Counted from the first letter of the stretch, positions 34,972-48,787 are shown. The stretch is 64,000 nt of DNA from Streptomyces shenzhenensis (GCF_003688995.1 NZ_PENI01000003.1:408083-472082); one strand, 5' to 3'. The notes: a model not told the origin generated them from the letters alone. Numbers and translations are program-made.

Positions 34972-37900
34972 ATGTACGAGCTGTCCCGGGTCCGCCTCTA
35001 CTCCATCGGTCCTGCCGGTGCGCGCTACGCCGACACCGTGCTCGACCTGCGGAGCGTGGGCGAGCCGGTGCCCGACCCCGCCCCCATGCAGGCGGAGTTC
35101 TTCGAGGAAGAGCCCGTCGGCCCGCCGCGCCGCCCCGCACCCGCGGGCGTGCTCTTCCTGGAGAACGGCGGCGGCAAATCGGTCCTGCTCAAGCTGATCT
35201 TCTCGGTGATGCTGCCGGGCCACCGCAACACCCTCGGCGGCGCCAGCTCCGGCGTGCTGCGCAAGTTCCTGCTCGCCGACGACTGCGGCCATGTGGCCCT
35301 GGAGTGGCAGCACGTGCAGACCGGCGAGTGCGTCGTCGTCGGCAAGGTCAGCGAGTGGCGCGGACGGCAGGTCTCCAACGACCCGCGCAAGTTCGCCGAG
35401 GCCTGGTACTCCTTCCGGCCGGGCCCCGGGCTCAGCCTCGACAACCTGCCCGTGGCCGAGTCCACGGCCGTACGCCCGCCCGTCGAGGGGCAGTCGGGCG
35501 CCCAGGGCCGCCGGCGCACCATGAAGGGCTTCCGGGACGCCATCACCGAGGCGGGCAAGGCATATCCGCACCTGGAGGTGCACTGGGAGGAGATCCACGA
35601 GCGCTGGACCGAGCACCTGGGCGACCTCGGCCTCGACCCCGAACTCTTCCGCTACCAGCGGGAGATGAACGCCGACGAGGGCGAGGCGGCCGGCCTGTTC
35701 GCGGTCAAGAAGGACTCCGACTTCACCGACCTGCTGCTGCGCGCGGTCACCGACACCCGGGACACCGACGGCCTCGCCGACCTGGTCGGCGGCTTCGGCA
35801 ACAAGCTGGGCCGGCGCGCCGAACTGATCGCCGAACGGGACTTCACCGCCGGTTCCGTCGATCTGCTCGGGCGGATCGTCGAGGCCGCCGATGCCAGGGC
35901 ACGCGCGCGTGACATCCATGCCGGCGCCGAGCGCCGCACCCGCGCCCTCGCGCGGCGGCTGTCCGCGCGAGGCGTCGTGGAACGGGCGAGGGCCGCCGAC
36001 CTCGCCCAGCGGGTCACGGACGCCGCGTACGCCGTCACCCACTGCGAGGGCGCGCGCGAGCGCAGCGCGCTCATCGCCGCCGAACTCGCCTACCGGCACG
36101 CATCACTGGCGCTCGCCGCCGGCGAGAAGTCCACCGCCGCGCAGAAACGCGAACTGGCCGACGCACGCACCCTGCACTCCGCCTGGCAGGCGGCCGAGGC
36201 CGTGCTGCGCCACCGCGCCGCCGCCGACCGCGTCGCGCGCGTGGCCGCCGCGATCCAGGAGGCCGAACGGGACGCCGCCCCCGCCCTGGCCGCCCGCGCC
36301 AAGGCCGCCGTGGACCTGGTACGGGCCCTGCACACGGCCGCCGAGGGCGCCGAGACCCTCGCCAACGAGGGGGAGGAGCGCTCGGCCGCCCTCCAGGAGG
36401 CAGGGGAGTCCGCGTACCGGGACTCGACCGCCGCCGCCACCGAGGCACAGCGCGCCCGCAGCGAGATCGGACACCTCCGGCAGCGTCTGACCGAGGTCGA
36501 GCAGGAGACCGCCGAGGCCGTGCGCGCGGGCTGGCTCGACGACAGCGCCCCCGACGCGGACCCCGCCCGGGCCGCCCTCGCGGCCAGCGACGCCGAGAAG
36601 ACCGCCGTGGCCGCCTGGGACACGGCCCGTGACGCCGCGCGCAAGGCGGCGGACCACGCGCGCGAAGCCGCGTCCGGCGAGTCCCGCGCCGAGCTGACCG
36701 CCGCCCGCGCCGCGGACGCGGCGACCGCGGCCGAGCGTGCCCACCAGGCCGAGCACCGCATCGCCGAGGCACTGGCCGCCGAGCAGCGGCTGGGCGAACT
36801 CCTCGGCCTGCCGGGCACCCAGGCCGGCACGCGTGCCGGGGTGCCCGCACCGCGCGCGGGCGGCGACGCCACCCGGGCCGCTGACCCGGGCGCGCCGCCC
36901 GGCGCCCCTGCCGAGGCCGCCGCGGACGCCGCCCGCCCCGGAGGCGACGGCCCCCTCACCCCCGAGGACCTGGACCGCTTCGCCGACGAACTGCGCGCCC
37001 TCCTCGACGACTCCGTCTCCTCCGCCGAACGGCACCTCTTCGAGCTGCGCACCGCCGCCGCCGACGACGCCCGCATCCTCGGAGCGCTCGGCGACGGCGG
37101 ACTGCTGCCGCCCGGCCCCGACGTGCTCGCCACCGTCGAGTTCCTAGGCGAACACGGCATCCCCGCGCTGCCCGGCTGGCGCTACCTCGCCCAGGCCGTC
37201 GACCCGGCCGACCACGCGCGCGTGCTCGCCGCCCGCCCCGAACTGGTCGACGGTGTGATCATCACCGACCCGGACACACACGCGCGCGCCCGCGAGACCC
37301 TCGGGGACGCGGCACTCCTGCCGCGGTCCGCCGTGGCCGTCGGCACGGCTGCCGCCCTGCTCGCCCCGACCCCCGCCGCCGACACGAGCGGCACCGAGGT
37401 GTTCCTCGTACCGCCGAACCCGGCCATGCACGACGAGTACGCCGCCGACGAGGAACGGCAGGCGCTGCGCGCCCGGGCGACCGAGCGGGACGAGGAGATC
37501 CGCGCCCTGGCCGCACGGCTCGCCAAGGACCGGGAGCTGGCCGCGCGGCTCGCCTCCTGGCGCACCGGCTGCCCGGCGGGACGGCTCGTCGAACTGGCCC
37601 GGGCCGCCCGGGACGCGCGCGTGTTCGCCGAGGAATCCGAGGCGGAACTCGCCGAGGCCCGGACCGTGCGCGCCGAGTCCGACGAAGCCGCCGCCGAGGC
37701 CGCCCAGACCCGCGACGAACGCCAGGAGGCCGCGCAGAAGGCCCGGCGTGCCGCCGACGCGCTCGCCGGGCTCGCCTTCCGGCTGCGCGAGCGCTCCGGC
37801 TGGCAGGCCAAGCTGCGCGAACTCGCCGACGACGCCGCCGAGTCGGAGGCCCGCGCCCAGACCTGCCTGGAACGCGCACGCGCCGCCGACGAGGACCGCC

Positions 37901-39672
37901 GCGCCGCCCAGCGCGCCGCCGACGACGCCCGCCGCACCGCCCGCGCGCTGCGCGCCGAGCGCGCCGAGATCGCGGGCGCACCCGACGACGTGCCCGCCGC
38001 GGAGGGCGACGGCGACGCCTCGAAGGCGTCCCTGCCCGCCCTCCGCGAGGCCTACCGTGCCGCCTCCCAGGTGTACGAGAAGGTGGGGGTCGGGGCCGAT
38101 CTGCGCGCCGAGCAGGCCCGCGCGGAGAGCGACGAGAGCGCGGCCCGCGCCGAACTGGACCGGCTCAGCAACAAGGTCCGCACCCGGGCCGAACAACTGC
38201 TCCAGTCGCCCGACGGCTCCGACGGGCCCTCCCGGCAGGCCGCCGCCGCACGCGCCGAGGAGCTGGTCCAGCTCCTGGAGACCCGTATGTCCACCGCGAG
38301 CGAGCAACTGGGACGGCTGCGCGGCGAGGCCGAACGGCACGCGCCCGAGGACGGCGGGGCGCACACCGAGCTGCCCGGGGAACTGGTCCCGCGCGACGCC
38401 GAACACGCCCAGGCGCTGCTGCGCACCGCCACGACCGAACTCGCCTCCCGCACCGAGGCGTTGACCCAGGCCCGCGACGCACACGCCGAACTCCTGGCCG
38501 CCCACCGCACCGCCGAGGACGCGGCCGGCGGCTTCGACGAGGTCGCCGCCATGCTCCGCGACCTGCTGCGCGAGCACGCCGCCGACGAGGACCAGGACGA
38601 ACCGGAGCCGTACCCCGGCTCCCTGGAGGAGGCCAGACGGTCCGCCGCGGAGGCCCGCCGCTCACTGCGCGGCTGCGCCGCCGACCTGTCCGCCGCCGAG
38701 ACCGCCGTGCGCGAGGCCGGTGACGTCCTGGTCCGGCACGCCAACTCCACCCGCTACGAGCAGGTGCGCACCCCCGCCCGGCAGCAGATCCGCGAGCTGC
38801 CCGCCGGCGCGCTGCCCGAGCACGCCCAGAAGTGGGCGGACGCCTTCGCCCCCCGACTGCGGGTCCTCACCGACGAACTGGCGCAGCTCGAACGCAACCG
38901 CGACTCGATCGTGGACCGGCTGCGCGGACTCGTCGAGTCGGCACTCGCCACCCTGCGCTCCGCCCAGCGGCTGTCCCGGCTGCCCGAGGGGCTCGGCGAG
39001 TGGTCCGGGCAGGAGTTCCTGCGCATCCGCTTCGAGGAACCCGACCAGGCCACGCTCACCGAACGGCTCGGTGAGGTGATCGACGAGGCGACCCGGGCCG
39101 CCGTGAAGAAGAACTCCGACCTGCGGCGCGACGGCATGTCCCTGCTGCTGCGCGGGGTCGCCGCCGCGCTGCGGCCCAAGGGCATCGCCGTCGAGATCCT
39201 CAAGCCGGACGCCGTGCTGCGCGCCGAACGCGTCCCCGTCGGACAGATGGGCGACGTGTTCTCCGGCGGTCAGCTGCTCACCGCCGCGATCGCCCTGTAC
39301 TGCACGATGGCCGCCCTGCGGTCGAACGACCGGGGCCGCGACAAGCACCGGCACGCCGGCACCCTGTTCCTGGACAACCCCATCGGCCGCGCCAACGCCA
39401 CCTATCTGCTGGAGCTGCAGCGCGCCGTCTCCGACGCGCTCGGTGTGCAACTGCTCTACACCACCGGCCTGTTCGACACGACGGCACTGGCCGAGTTCCC
39501 GCTGGTCATCCGGTTGCGCAACGACGCCGACCTGCGAGCCGGACTGAAGTACATCAGCGTCGAGGAACATCTGCGGCCGGGACTGCCGCAGCAGGCCGCG
39601 GCCGGGGAAGCGGTGCACAGCGAGATCACGGCGACACGCATGTTCAAGCGTCCGGCGCCCAGCACGCCATGA
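34972..39672 (+). CDS. Giant SMC/MukB-like ATPase (MksB/JetC-like)
   Basis: The 1,566-residue protein has the ABC/SMC head split across its ends: Walker A GVLFLENGGGKSVLLKLIFS (about residues 60-80), and at the C-terminus the signature VFSGGQLLTAAIALYC and Walker B AGTLFLDNPIGRAN, followed by YTTGLFDTTALAEF. Between lie two very long Ala/Glu/Arg-rich coiled coils flanking a central globular region at about 640-820 (GIPALPGWRYLAQAVDPADH, VDGVIITDPDTHARA), the expected hinge position. It is larger than typical SMC, MukB or JetC proteins. It probably entraps or loops DNA with the two preceding subunits. No JetD-like nuclease gene follows. Confidence 0.75.
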   Translation: MYELSRVRLYSIGPAGARYADTVLDLRSVGEPVPDPAPMQAEFFEEEPVGPPRRPAPAGVLFLENGGGKSVLLKLIFSVMLPGHRNTLGGASSGVLRKFLLADDCGHVALEWQHVQTGECVVVGKVSEWRGRQVSNDPRKFAEAWYSFRPGPGLSLDNLPVAESTAVRPPVEGQSGAQGRRRTMKGFRDAITEAGKAYPHLEVHWEEIHERWTEHLGDLGLDPELFRYQREMNADEGEAAGLFAVKKDSDFTDLLLRAVTDTRDTDGLADLVGGFGNKLGRRAELIAERDFTAGSVDLLGRIVEAADARARARDIHAGAERRTRALARRLSARGVVERARAADLAQRVTDAAYAVTHCEGARERSALIAAELAYRHASLALAAGEKSTAAQKRELADARTLHSAWQAAEAVLRHRAAADRVARVAAAIQEAERDAAPALAARAKAAVDLVRALHTAAEGAETLANEGEERSAALQEAGESAYRDSTAAATEAQRARSEIGHLRQRLTEVEQETAEAVRAGWLDDSAPDADPARAALAASDAEKTAVAAWDTARDAARKAADHAREAASGESRAELTAARAADAATAAERAHQAEHRIAEALAAEQRLGELLGLPGTQAGTRAGVPAPRAGGDATRAADPGAPPGAPAEAAADAARPGGDGPLTPEDLDRFADELRALLDDSVSSAERHLFELRTAAADDARILGALGDGGLLPPGPDVLATVEFLGEHGIPALPGWRYLAQAVDPADHARVLAARPELVDGVIITDPDTHARARETLGDAALLPRSAVAVGTAAALLAPTPAADTSGTEVFLVPPNPAMHDEYAADEERQALRARATERDEEIRALAARLAKDRELAARLASWRTGCPAGRLVELARAARDARVFAEESEAELAEARTVRAESDEAAAEAAQTRDERQEAAQKARRAADALAGLAFRLRERSGWQAKLRELADDAAESEARAQTCLERARAADEDRRAAQRAADDARRTARALRAERAEIAGAPDDVPAAEGDGDASKASLPALREAYRAASQVYEKVGVGADLRAEQARAESDESAARAELDRLSNKVRTRAEQLLQSPDGSDGPSRQAAAARAEELVQLLETRMSTASEQLGRLRGEAERHAPEDGGAHTELPGELVPRDAEHAQALLRTATTELASRTEALTQARDAHAELLAAHRTAEDAAGGFDEVAAMLRDLLREHAADEDQDEPEPYPGSLEEARRSAAEARRSLRGCAADLSAAETAVREAGDVLVRHANSTRYEQVRTPARQQIRELPAGALPEHAQKWADAFAPRLRVLTDELAQLERNRDSIVDRLRGLVESALATLRSAQRLSRLPEGLGEWSGQEFLRIRFEEPDQATLTERLGEVIDEATRAAVKKNSDLRRDGMSLLLRGVAAALRPKGIAVEILKPDAVLRAERVPVGQMGDVFSGGQLLTAAIALYCTMAALRSNDRGRDKHRHAGTLFLDNPIGRANATYLLELQRAVSDALGVQLLYTTGLFDTTALAEFPLVIRLRNDADLRAGLKYISVEEHLRPGLPQQAAAGEAVHSEITATRMFKRPAPSTP

Positions 39673-39819
39673 CCGGGTCAGGGGCGCGCCGCGGACCGTC
39701 GGTGACCGCCCCGATCCCTTCTCCGTTCCTGCGGGCGTGACGTGAACTCGCCCGTGGTGACGGCGGGTGCGCTCCGCCGTGCCCTGACACGCGGCGCCCG
39801 GCGCGCACCGGGGCCGGCC

Positions 39820-40344
39820 TCAGGAGTGCGACAGCTGGCCGGCGCCGCCGCGCCTGCGTATCCGGTCCCGCTCCCGCGCGGCGGCCTTCGCCTGCCGCCG
39901 GGCCGCGCGCCGCTCCCGGCGCAGCGCCCGCGCCGTACTGCTCGGCACCGACACCACACCGTTCCGCTGGTTCCAGACCTGGCGCGTCACCCAGACGTCG
40001 AGCACGCCCCACGTGGCGACCACCGTGCTGGCCACACTGCTGATCACCATCGGGAAGGCCAGCCAGGACCCGGCCAACGTGCACAGGAAGGCCACCACCG
40101 CCTGAATCAGCGTCACGGCGATGATGATCACCGCCCGCACCGCCGCCGTACGCACCGGATCGGGCATCCGGCGTCTGAGCGCGGGCTCCTCGACCCACAA
40201 CGGCCGGTACGCCGGCCGACGTTGTGCCCCGGTACCCCGCTCCTGCGACGGAACGCCGCCACCCGCCGCCTCCGGGACCCGCCGCCCCGTCCAGCCCTCC
40301 GCCGCGCCGCCATCGGACGCCTCGCGCTGCTCCGCCGTGCCCAT
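39820..40344 (-). CDS. Small membrane protein beside the conservon
   Basis: The 174-residue protein has a polar, charged N-terminal half, two hydrophobic helices (AVIIIAVTLIQAVVAFLCTL, LAFPMVISSVASTVVATWGV) and a strongly basic tail (ALRRERRAARRQAKAAARER). It lacks catalytic motifs and I do not know its function. The ATG at 40342-40344 is favoured, as frames upstream lose coding bias. It is divergent from cvnA across a 420-bp gap, and sits after the condensin-like operon on the opposite strand. Confidence 0.7.
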   Translation of the reverse strand: MGTAEQREASDGGAAEGWTGRRVPEAAGGGVPSQERGTGAQRRPAYRPLWVEEPALRRRMPDPVRTAAVRAVIIIAVTLIQAVVAFLCTLAGSWLAFPMVISSVASTVVATWGVLDVWVTRQVWNQRNGVVSVPSSTARALRRERRAARRQAKAAARERDRIRRRGGAGQLSHS

Positions 40345-40672
40345 CAACGTGTCACTCCCCACCGCCGGCAGACCCCTCGCTCCGGTGCCCCGAGACACCG
40401 GCTCCCCTGTGGTTGCCCGGCTTGCGCTGTTTTACGCCGCCAGGATGGTGGATGCGGCTCCTGTGGCCGATTCCGCCCCCATTTCCCGTAGAGAAGGACG
40501 AACGGCACGTCACGAAGATTCCCGCCCCCGAAAGATTTCGGCCAACCGTCCCGGCGTACCGAACCCAATGCCTGGACCACGCTCACTCGAACCGAGGTGG
40601 CAATCTCCCGTAATGCCCGGACAACTCGCCATGTCCCGGAGGTCAAGCTGAAGTTCAGGCTCCGGACGCGCC

Positions 40673-40702
40673 TTCGAGCCGACCGTGTGACGGTAGTAGG
40701 CT
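40673..40702 (+). promoter_or_regulatory. Candidate conservon promoter
   Basis: TTCGAG (40673-40678) and TAGGCT (40697-40702) are separated by 18 bp about 60 bp before the cvnA start. The rest of the 40345-40764 gap contains no gene I can support. Confidence 0.35.
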
Positions 40703-40764
40703 CGCGCCGTTTGTTGACGCATCTGTGCACCCCCGTCCGCTGGGGGACCGAGCTGGGGGAGGCC

Positions 40765-43602
40765 ATGCGCTTTCGCGGGAAGTCGATCCGCCGGAAGATC
40801 GTGGCGCTGCTTCTCGTGCCGCTGGTGTCCCTGGCAGCCATCTGGGCCTTCGCGACCGTGCTCACGGGACGGGAGGTCACCCGGGTCTTCGATGTGTCGC
40901 ACGTGGTGGAGAAGATCGAGTACCCCACCCAGGACACCGTCCGCGCCCTGCAGCAGGAACGCCGCCAGACCCTCGTCCACCTGGCCGACCCGCGCGCCTC
41001 CGACGCCCTCGGCGCCCTGCGCCGCACCCGGACCGCCAGCGACGCGGCCATCGCCGAGATCCGGAAGAACGCCGAGAACTCCGGCGTCCGCGACAGCATG
41101 AACGCGGCCGACGGCGAACGCCTCACCGCGGTCCTGGACGCCTTCGACGGCGTCGACTCCCTGCGCCGCAGCGTCGAGGACGGCACGGTCACCCGCCACC
41201 AGGCCCTGGACCTCTACAACCGCGTCGTCGACCCCTGCTACTCGCTGCTGGCGAGCCTCGACGGCGTCGACGACGTGGAGATGGACACACAGGCCCGCGC
41301 CCTCGTCAACATCAACCGCGCCCGCGAACTCTTCTCCCGCGAGGACGCCCTGCTCGGATCCGCCCTGGTGGTCGGCCGGCTCACCCGGGACGAGGCCCGT
41401 GACATCTCCGACCTCGTCGCCCAACGCACCCTCCTGTACGACATCAGCCTGCCGCTGCTGCCGGCGTCCGAACGCGACCGCTACGACCGGTTCTGGAAGA
41501 ACGCCACCACCGCGCCGGTGCGCGTGGCCGAGGAGGCGGTCATCAGTTCCGGGGCCGGCACCCCGAAAGAGGTCGGCGCCAAGAGCTGGGACGCCGCCGC
41601 GGGCACCGTGCTCGACGAGCTGCGCACCCTCGACGACCAGGTCGGCGACCGCTATCAGGACCGCACCCGCCCCGTGGCGGTGAGCGTGATCATCCAGGCG
41701 GCCGTCGCCGGGCTGCTCGGACTGGCCGCGCTGCTGGTCTCTCTCGTCCTGTCCGTGCGCGTCGGCCGTGGACTCATCCGCGATCTGCGGCAACTGGGCC
41801 AGGAGGCGCACGAGGCGTCCGGCGTCCGGCTGCCCAGCGTGATGCGCCGCCTGTCCGCCGGCGAAAAGATCGACGTGGAGACCGAGGCCCCGCGCCTGGA
41901 GTACGACAAGAACGAGATCGGCGAGGTCGGCCAGGCCCTCAACACCCTCCAGCACGCCGCCGTCGAGGCCGCCGTCAAGCAGGCCGAACTGCGCGCCGGT
42001 GTCTCCGAGGTCTTCGTCAACCTCGCCCGGCGCAGCCAGGTGCTGCTGCACAAGCAGCTCACCCTGCTCGACAGCATGGAGCGCCGGACCGAGGACACCG
42101 ACGAACTCGCCGACCTGTTCCGCCTCGACCACCTCACCACCCGGATGCGCCGGCACGCCGAGGGCCTGGTGATCCTCTCCGGTGCCGCCCCCTCGCGCCA
42201 GTGGCGCAAACCCGTCCAGCTGATGGACGTCGTCCGTGCCGCCGTCGCCGAGGTCGAGGACTACGAGCGCATCGAGGTCCGCCGGCTGCCGCGCGTCGCC
42301 GTCACCGGCCCGGCCGTCGCCGACCTCACCCACCTGGTGGCCGAGCTGCTGGAGAACGCCACCGTGTTCTCCCCGCCGCACACGGCGGTCCAGGTCCTCG
42401 GCGAGCGGGTCGCCAACGGCTTCACCCTGGAGATCCACGACCGGGGCCTCGGCATGGCCGCCGAAGCACTGCTGGAGGCCAACCTCCGGCTCGCCGAGAC
42501 ACCGGAGTTCGAACTCTCCGACACCGACCGGCTCGGCCTGTTCGTGGTCAGCCGTCTCGCCCAGCGCCAGAACGTCCGTGTCTCGCTGCAGCCGTCCCCC
42601 TACGGCGGCACCACCGCGGTGGTCTTCATCCCCGACGTGCTGCTGACCGACGACGTCCCCGACACCAACGGCGTCGGCTTCCGCCTCGACCGGAAGCGGA
42701 CCGCCGAGGCCACCGACCAGGGGGAACGGCGGGCCGCCGCTCTCGCTCAGGTGCCGGTGCAGCTGCCGGGCCGACCCGCTGCGCCGGCCCTGGACGGCCC
42801 GGTCGAACTGGAGGCGCCCGTCGACCTGGACGCCCTCGGCAACGTCCCGGGCGCCCTCACCGACGAGTACAGCGAACGCGGCGGACTCTTCCGCGCCCGC
42901 CGTGCCCGCGCCCGTGCCGACGACGAGGCCGCGGGCCGAACCGGCGCGGATCATCGGCAGCCCTCCGGCACGGCGGACCCGGCGGGGACGGACGACCGCC
43001 CAGACTCCCCTGTGGCGCTGCCCCGCCGCCGGACGCCCAAGCTGGTCAGCTCGCACGGCCGGCCGATCAAGGAACAGCGCTCCCGCCGGGACGAGGAGAA
43101 CGAGCCGTCCCCGGCCGACCCGCCCAGTGCCGACCCCCATCTGGCGCCGCTGCCCTCCCGACGCCGGGGCGAGCCGTCCCCGCGTCCCGGCACCGGACCC
43201 GCGACCCGTTCCGACGCGCGCGCGGAATCCTCGGCCGACGGCCCGGAAGAACCGTTCGAGGCCACCAAGCTCCCCCAGCGCAACCGCCGCCCGGACAACG
43301 ACTCCGGCGACGGCCGGGGCGGCGCCGCCCCGGCCACCGGCGGCACACCGCAGGAGACCGGATCCGGCCCGGGACAGCTGCCGAGGCGAGTACGGCAGGC
43401 CAGCCTCGCCCCGCAGCTCAAGCAGGGTCCCGCACGCCGGCCCGGACGCGAGACGGAACCCGCCGAGCGTGACGCCGAAGAGGTGCGCAGCCGAATGGCC
43501 TCGCTCCAGCGCGGCTGGCAGCGCGGCCGGGAGGAGAACGCCGCGGGCGACGGGGCCCGGAACGGCACCGCACAAGGAACGACTAAGGGGGACGGTCGAT
43601 GA
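40765..43602 (+). CDS. cvnA: Conservon sensor kinase-like protein CvnA
   Basis: The 945-residue membrane protein has TM1 at about residues 10-32 (KIVALLLVPLVSLAAIWAFA), an extracytoplasmic nitrate/nitrite-sensor-like helical domain, TM2 at about 305-330, a HAMP-like linker and a HATPase_c domain near 510-640. The ATPase N box (LVAELLENATVFSPPH) and G1 box (EIHDRGLGM) are intact, but the phospho-acceptor His region is unconventional, as in other CvnA proteins. The last 300 residues are a charged disordered tail. CvnA scaffolds the CvnBCD GTPase module at the membrane. A GGGGGAGG ribosome site precedes the ATG; the stop overlaps cvnB. Confidence 0.9.
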   Translation: MRFRGKSIRRKIVALLLVPLVSLAAIWAFATVLTGREVTRVFDVSHVVEKIEYPTQDTVRALQQERRQTLVHLADPRASDALGALRRTRTASDAAIAEIRKNAENSGVRDSMNAADGERLTAVLDAFDGVDSLRRSVEDGTVTRHQALDLYNRVVDPCYSLLASLDGVDDVEMDTQARALVNINRARELFSREDALLGSALVVGRLTRDEARDISDLVAQRTLLYDISLPLLPASERDRYDRFWKNATTAPVRVAEEAVISSGAGTPKEVGAKSWDAAAGTVLDELRTLDDQVGDRYQDRTRPVAVSVIIQAAVAGLLGLAALLVSLVLSVRVGRGLIRDLRQLGQEAHEASGVRLPSVMRRLSAGEKIDVETEAPRLEYDKNEIGEVGQALNTLQHAAVEAAVKQAELRAGVSEVFVNLARRSQVLLHKQLTLLDSMERRTEDTDELADLFRLDHLTTRMRRHAEGLVILSGAAPSRQWRKPVQLMDVVRAAVAEVEDYERIEVRRLPRVAVTGPAVADLTHLVAELLENATVFSPPHTAVQVLGERVANGFTLEIHDRGLGMAAEALLEANLRLAETPEFELSDTDRLGLFVVSRLAQRQNVRVSLQPSPYGGTTAVVFIPDVLLTDDVPDTNGVGFRLDRKRTAEATDQGERRAAALAQVPVQLPGRPAAPALDGPVELEAPVDLDALGNVPGALTDEYSERGGLFRARRARARADDEAAGRTGADHRQPSGTADPAGTDDRPDSPVALPRRRTPKLVSSHGRPIKEQRSRRDEENEPSPADPPSADPHLAPLPSRRRGEPSPRPGTGPATRSDARAESSADGPEEPFEATKLPQRNRRPDNDSGDGRGGAAPATGGTPQETGSGPGQLPRRVRQASLAPQLKQGPARRPGRETEPAERDAEEVRSRMASLQRGWQRGREENAAGDGARNGTAQGTTKGDGR

Positions 43603-44033
43603 CCGCACCAAAGGCGACCGGCCACACCGCACCGGACAAGGGCGCGCTCAACTGGCTCCTCGACGACCTCGTCGACCGGGTCGCCAGCATCCGCAAGGCC
43701 GTCGTGCTCTCCGGCGACGGACTGGCCACAGGCGTGTCCAAGGAGCTGACCAGGGAGGACAGCGAGCACCTGGCCGCCGTCGCGTCCGGATTCCACAGCC
43801 TCGCCAAGGGCGTGGGCCGGCACTTCGAGGCGGGCAGTGTCCGCCAGACGGTCGTCGAACTCGACGAGGCCTTCCTCTTCGTCACGGCGGCCGGCGACGG
43901 CAGCTGCCTGGCCGTCCTCTCCGACGCGGACTCCGACGTCGGCCAGGTCGCCTACGAGATGACGCTCCTCGTCAAGCGGGTCGGCGCGCATCTGGGCGCC
44001 GCCCCGCGCACCGATCTGCCCGCGGGCGGGTAG
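43599..44033 (+). CDS. cvnB: Conservon roadblock/LC7 protein CvnB
   Basis: The 144-residue protein is a roadblock/LC7 domain: LNWLLDDLVDRVASIRKAVV, LSGDGLATGVSKELTREDSE and the beta strand pair QTVVELDEAFLFVTAAGDGS. Roadblock proteins bind and activate small GTPases, here the CvnD product. It overlaps cvnA as ATGA and is followed after 9 bp by cvnC, so the three are coupled. Confidence 0.95.
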   Translation: MTAPKATGHTAPDKGALNWLLDDLVDRVASIRKAVVLSGDGLATGVSKELTREDSEHLAAVASGFHSLAKGVGRHFEAGSVRQTVVELDEAFLFVTAAGDGSCLAVLSDADSDVGQVAYEMTLLVKRVGAHLGAAPRTDLPAGG

Positions 44034-44042
44034 TGGGATGAC

Positions 44043-44438
44043 ATGAGCGGAGACGGTCAGGGAAGAAGCCACTGGTTCGACGACGAGGCCGGACCGGTCG
44101 TCCGTCCGTACGCCATGACGCGTGGCCGCACCACCAGTGCGGGCCAGCACCGCCTCGATCTGATCGCGGTGGTCGTCACGGAACCCCACGTGGGCGATCC
44201 GGAAGCGGACCAGATGCTGTCCCCGGAACACGTGGACATCGTCGAACTCTGCCGGAACACCCCCCAGTCGGTCGCCGAACTCGCGGCGGAACTGGACCTG
44301 CCCATCGGCGTGGTGCGGGTCCTCGTCGGCGATCTCGTGGCCGGGGAACTCGTCCACGTGACACGTCCCGTACCCCCGGCGGAACTGCCGGACGAGAGTA
44401 TTCTGCGCGACGTGATCAACGGCCTCCGGGCGCTGTGA
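44043..44438 (+). CDS. cvnC: Conservon DUF742 protein CvnC
   Basis: The 131-residue DUF742 protein has the family start WFDDEAGPVVRPYAMTRGRT and a winged-helix-like C-terminal half (HVDIVELCRNTPQSVAELAA, LDLPIGVVRVLVGDLVAGEL). In conservons it normally lies directly upstream of cvnD. Here 24 bp after its stop the fused hydantoinase gene begins instead, and cvnD follows only 3.6 kb later. Confidence 0.95.
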   Translation: MSGDGQGRSHWFDDEAGPVVRPYAMTRGRTTSAGQHRLDLIAVVVTEPHVGDPEADQMLSPEHVDIVELCRNTPQSVAELAAELDLPIGVVRVLVGDLVAGELVHVTRPVPPAELPDESILRDVINGLRAL

Positions 44439-44462
44439 CCGGCGCGGAAGCGGAGAAGTGAC

Positions 44463-48060
<3,598 letters not shown>

Positions 48061-48080
<20 letters not shown>

Positions 48081-48666
48081 GCGCGACAAGGCCCCGGTCG
48101 AGCCCGTCACGCTCAAGATCCTGGTGGCCGGCGGCTTCGGCGCGGGCAAGACGACCCTGGTCGGCGCGGTCAGCGAGATCAGGCCGCTGCGCACGGAGGA
48201 ACTGCTCACCGAGGCAGGGCGTCCGGTGGACGACACCAGCGGCGTCGAGGGCAAACACACCACCACCGTGGCCATGGACTTCGGCCGGATCACGCTCCGC
48301 GAGGACCTGGTGCTGTACCTTTTCGGCACCCCCGGGCAGCAGCGGTTCTGGTTCATGTGGGACGAGCTGTCCGAGGGCGCGCTCGGCGCGGTCGTCCTCG
48401 CCGACACCCGCCGCCTGGAGGACTGCTTCGCCGCCGTCGACTACTTCGAGCGGCTTTCCATACCGTTCCTCGTCGGCGTCAACTGCTTCGAGGGAGCGGC
48501 GCGTTACCCGGCGGACGATGTCCGCCAGGCCCTCGACCTGGACGACGACGTGCCGCTCATGCTGTGTGACGCCCGCGACCGCCGGTCGGTCAAGGAGGTG
48601 CTCATCGGAGTCGTCCAGCACGCGATGGCGTACGGGACCGAGCGCCAGAAATCCGTCACCACGTGA
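48061..48666 (+). CDS. cvnD: Conservon small GTPase CvnD
   Basis: The 201-residue protein is a Ras-like ATP/GTP-binding protein: P-loop [20 protein letters not shown] (G1, about residue 20-35), switch region [12 protein letters not shown]3-like [18 protein letters not shown] and VGVNCFEG at the G4 position, where the usual NKxD is replaced by NCFE as is normal for conservon GTPases. It acts with CvnBC under CvnA. Its ATG at 48061 lies inside the end of the hydantoinase gene, with AGGAGAAG upstream, so translation is coupled to that enzyme. Confidence 0.94.
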
Positions 48667-48677
48667 TGAGGTCCGCG

Positions 48678-48715
48678 CACGGCCCGTACGCCCGCCGACG
48701 GGGGTACGGGCCGTG
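48678..48715. terminator. Bidirectional terminator between cvnD and glpK
   Basis: A 12-bp perfect stem (CACGGCCCGTAC, 48678-48689, with GTACGGGCCGTG, 48704-48715) has a 14-nt loop in the convergent gap. A second imperfect stem using alternating CACGCG runs lies at about 48730-48773. No T-run is present. Confidence 0.7.
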
Positions 48716-48787
48716 GTCCGCTGCGCGGGTTCACGCGCGCGTGCGCGTTCTCGGGGGCACGCGCGTGTGGAACACGGCTCCCGCCGG

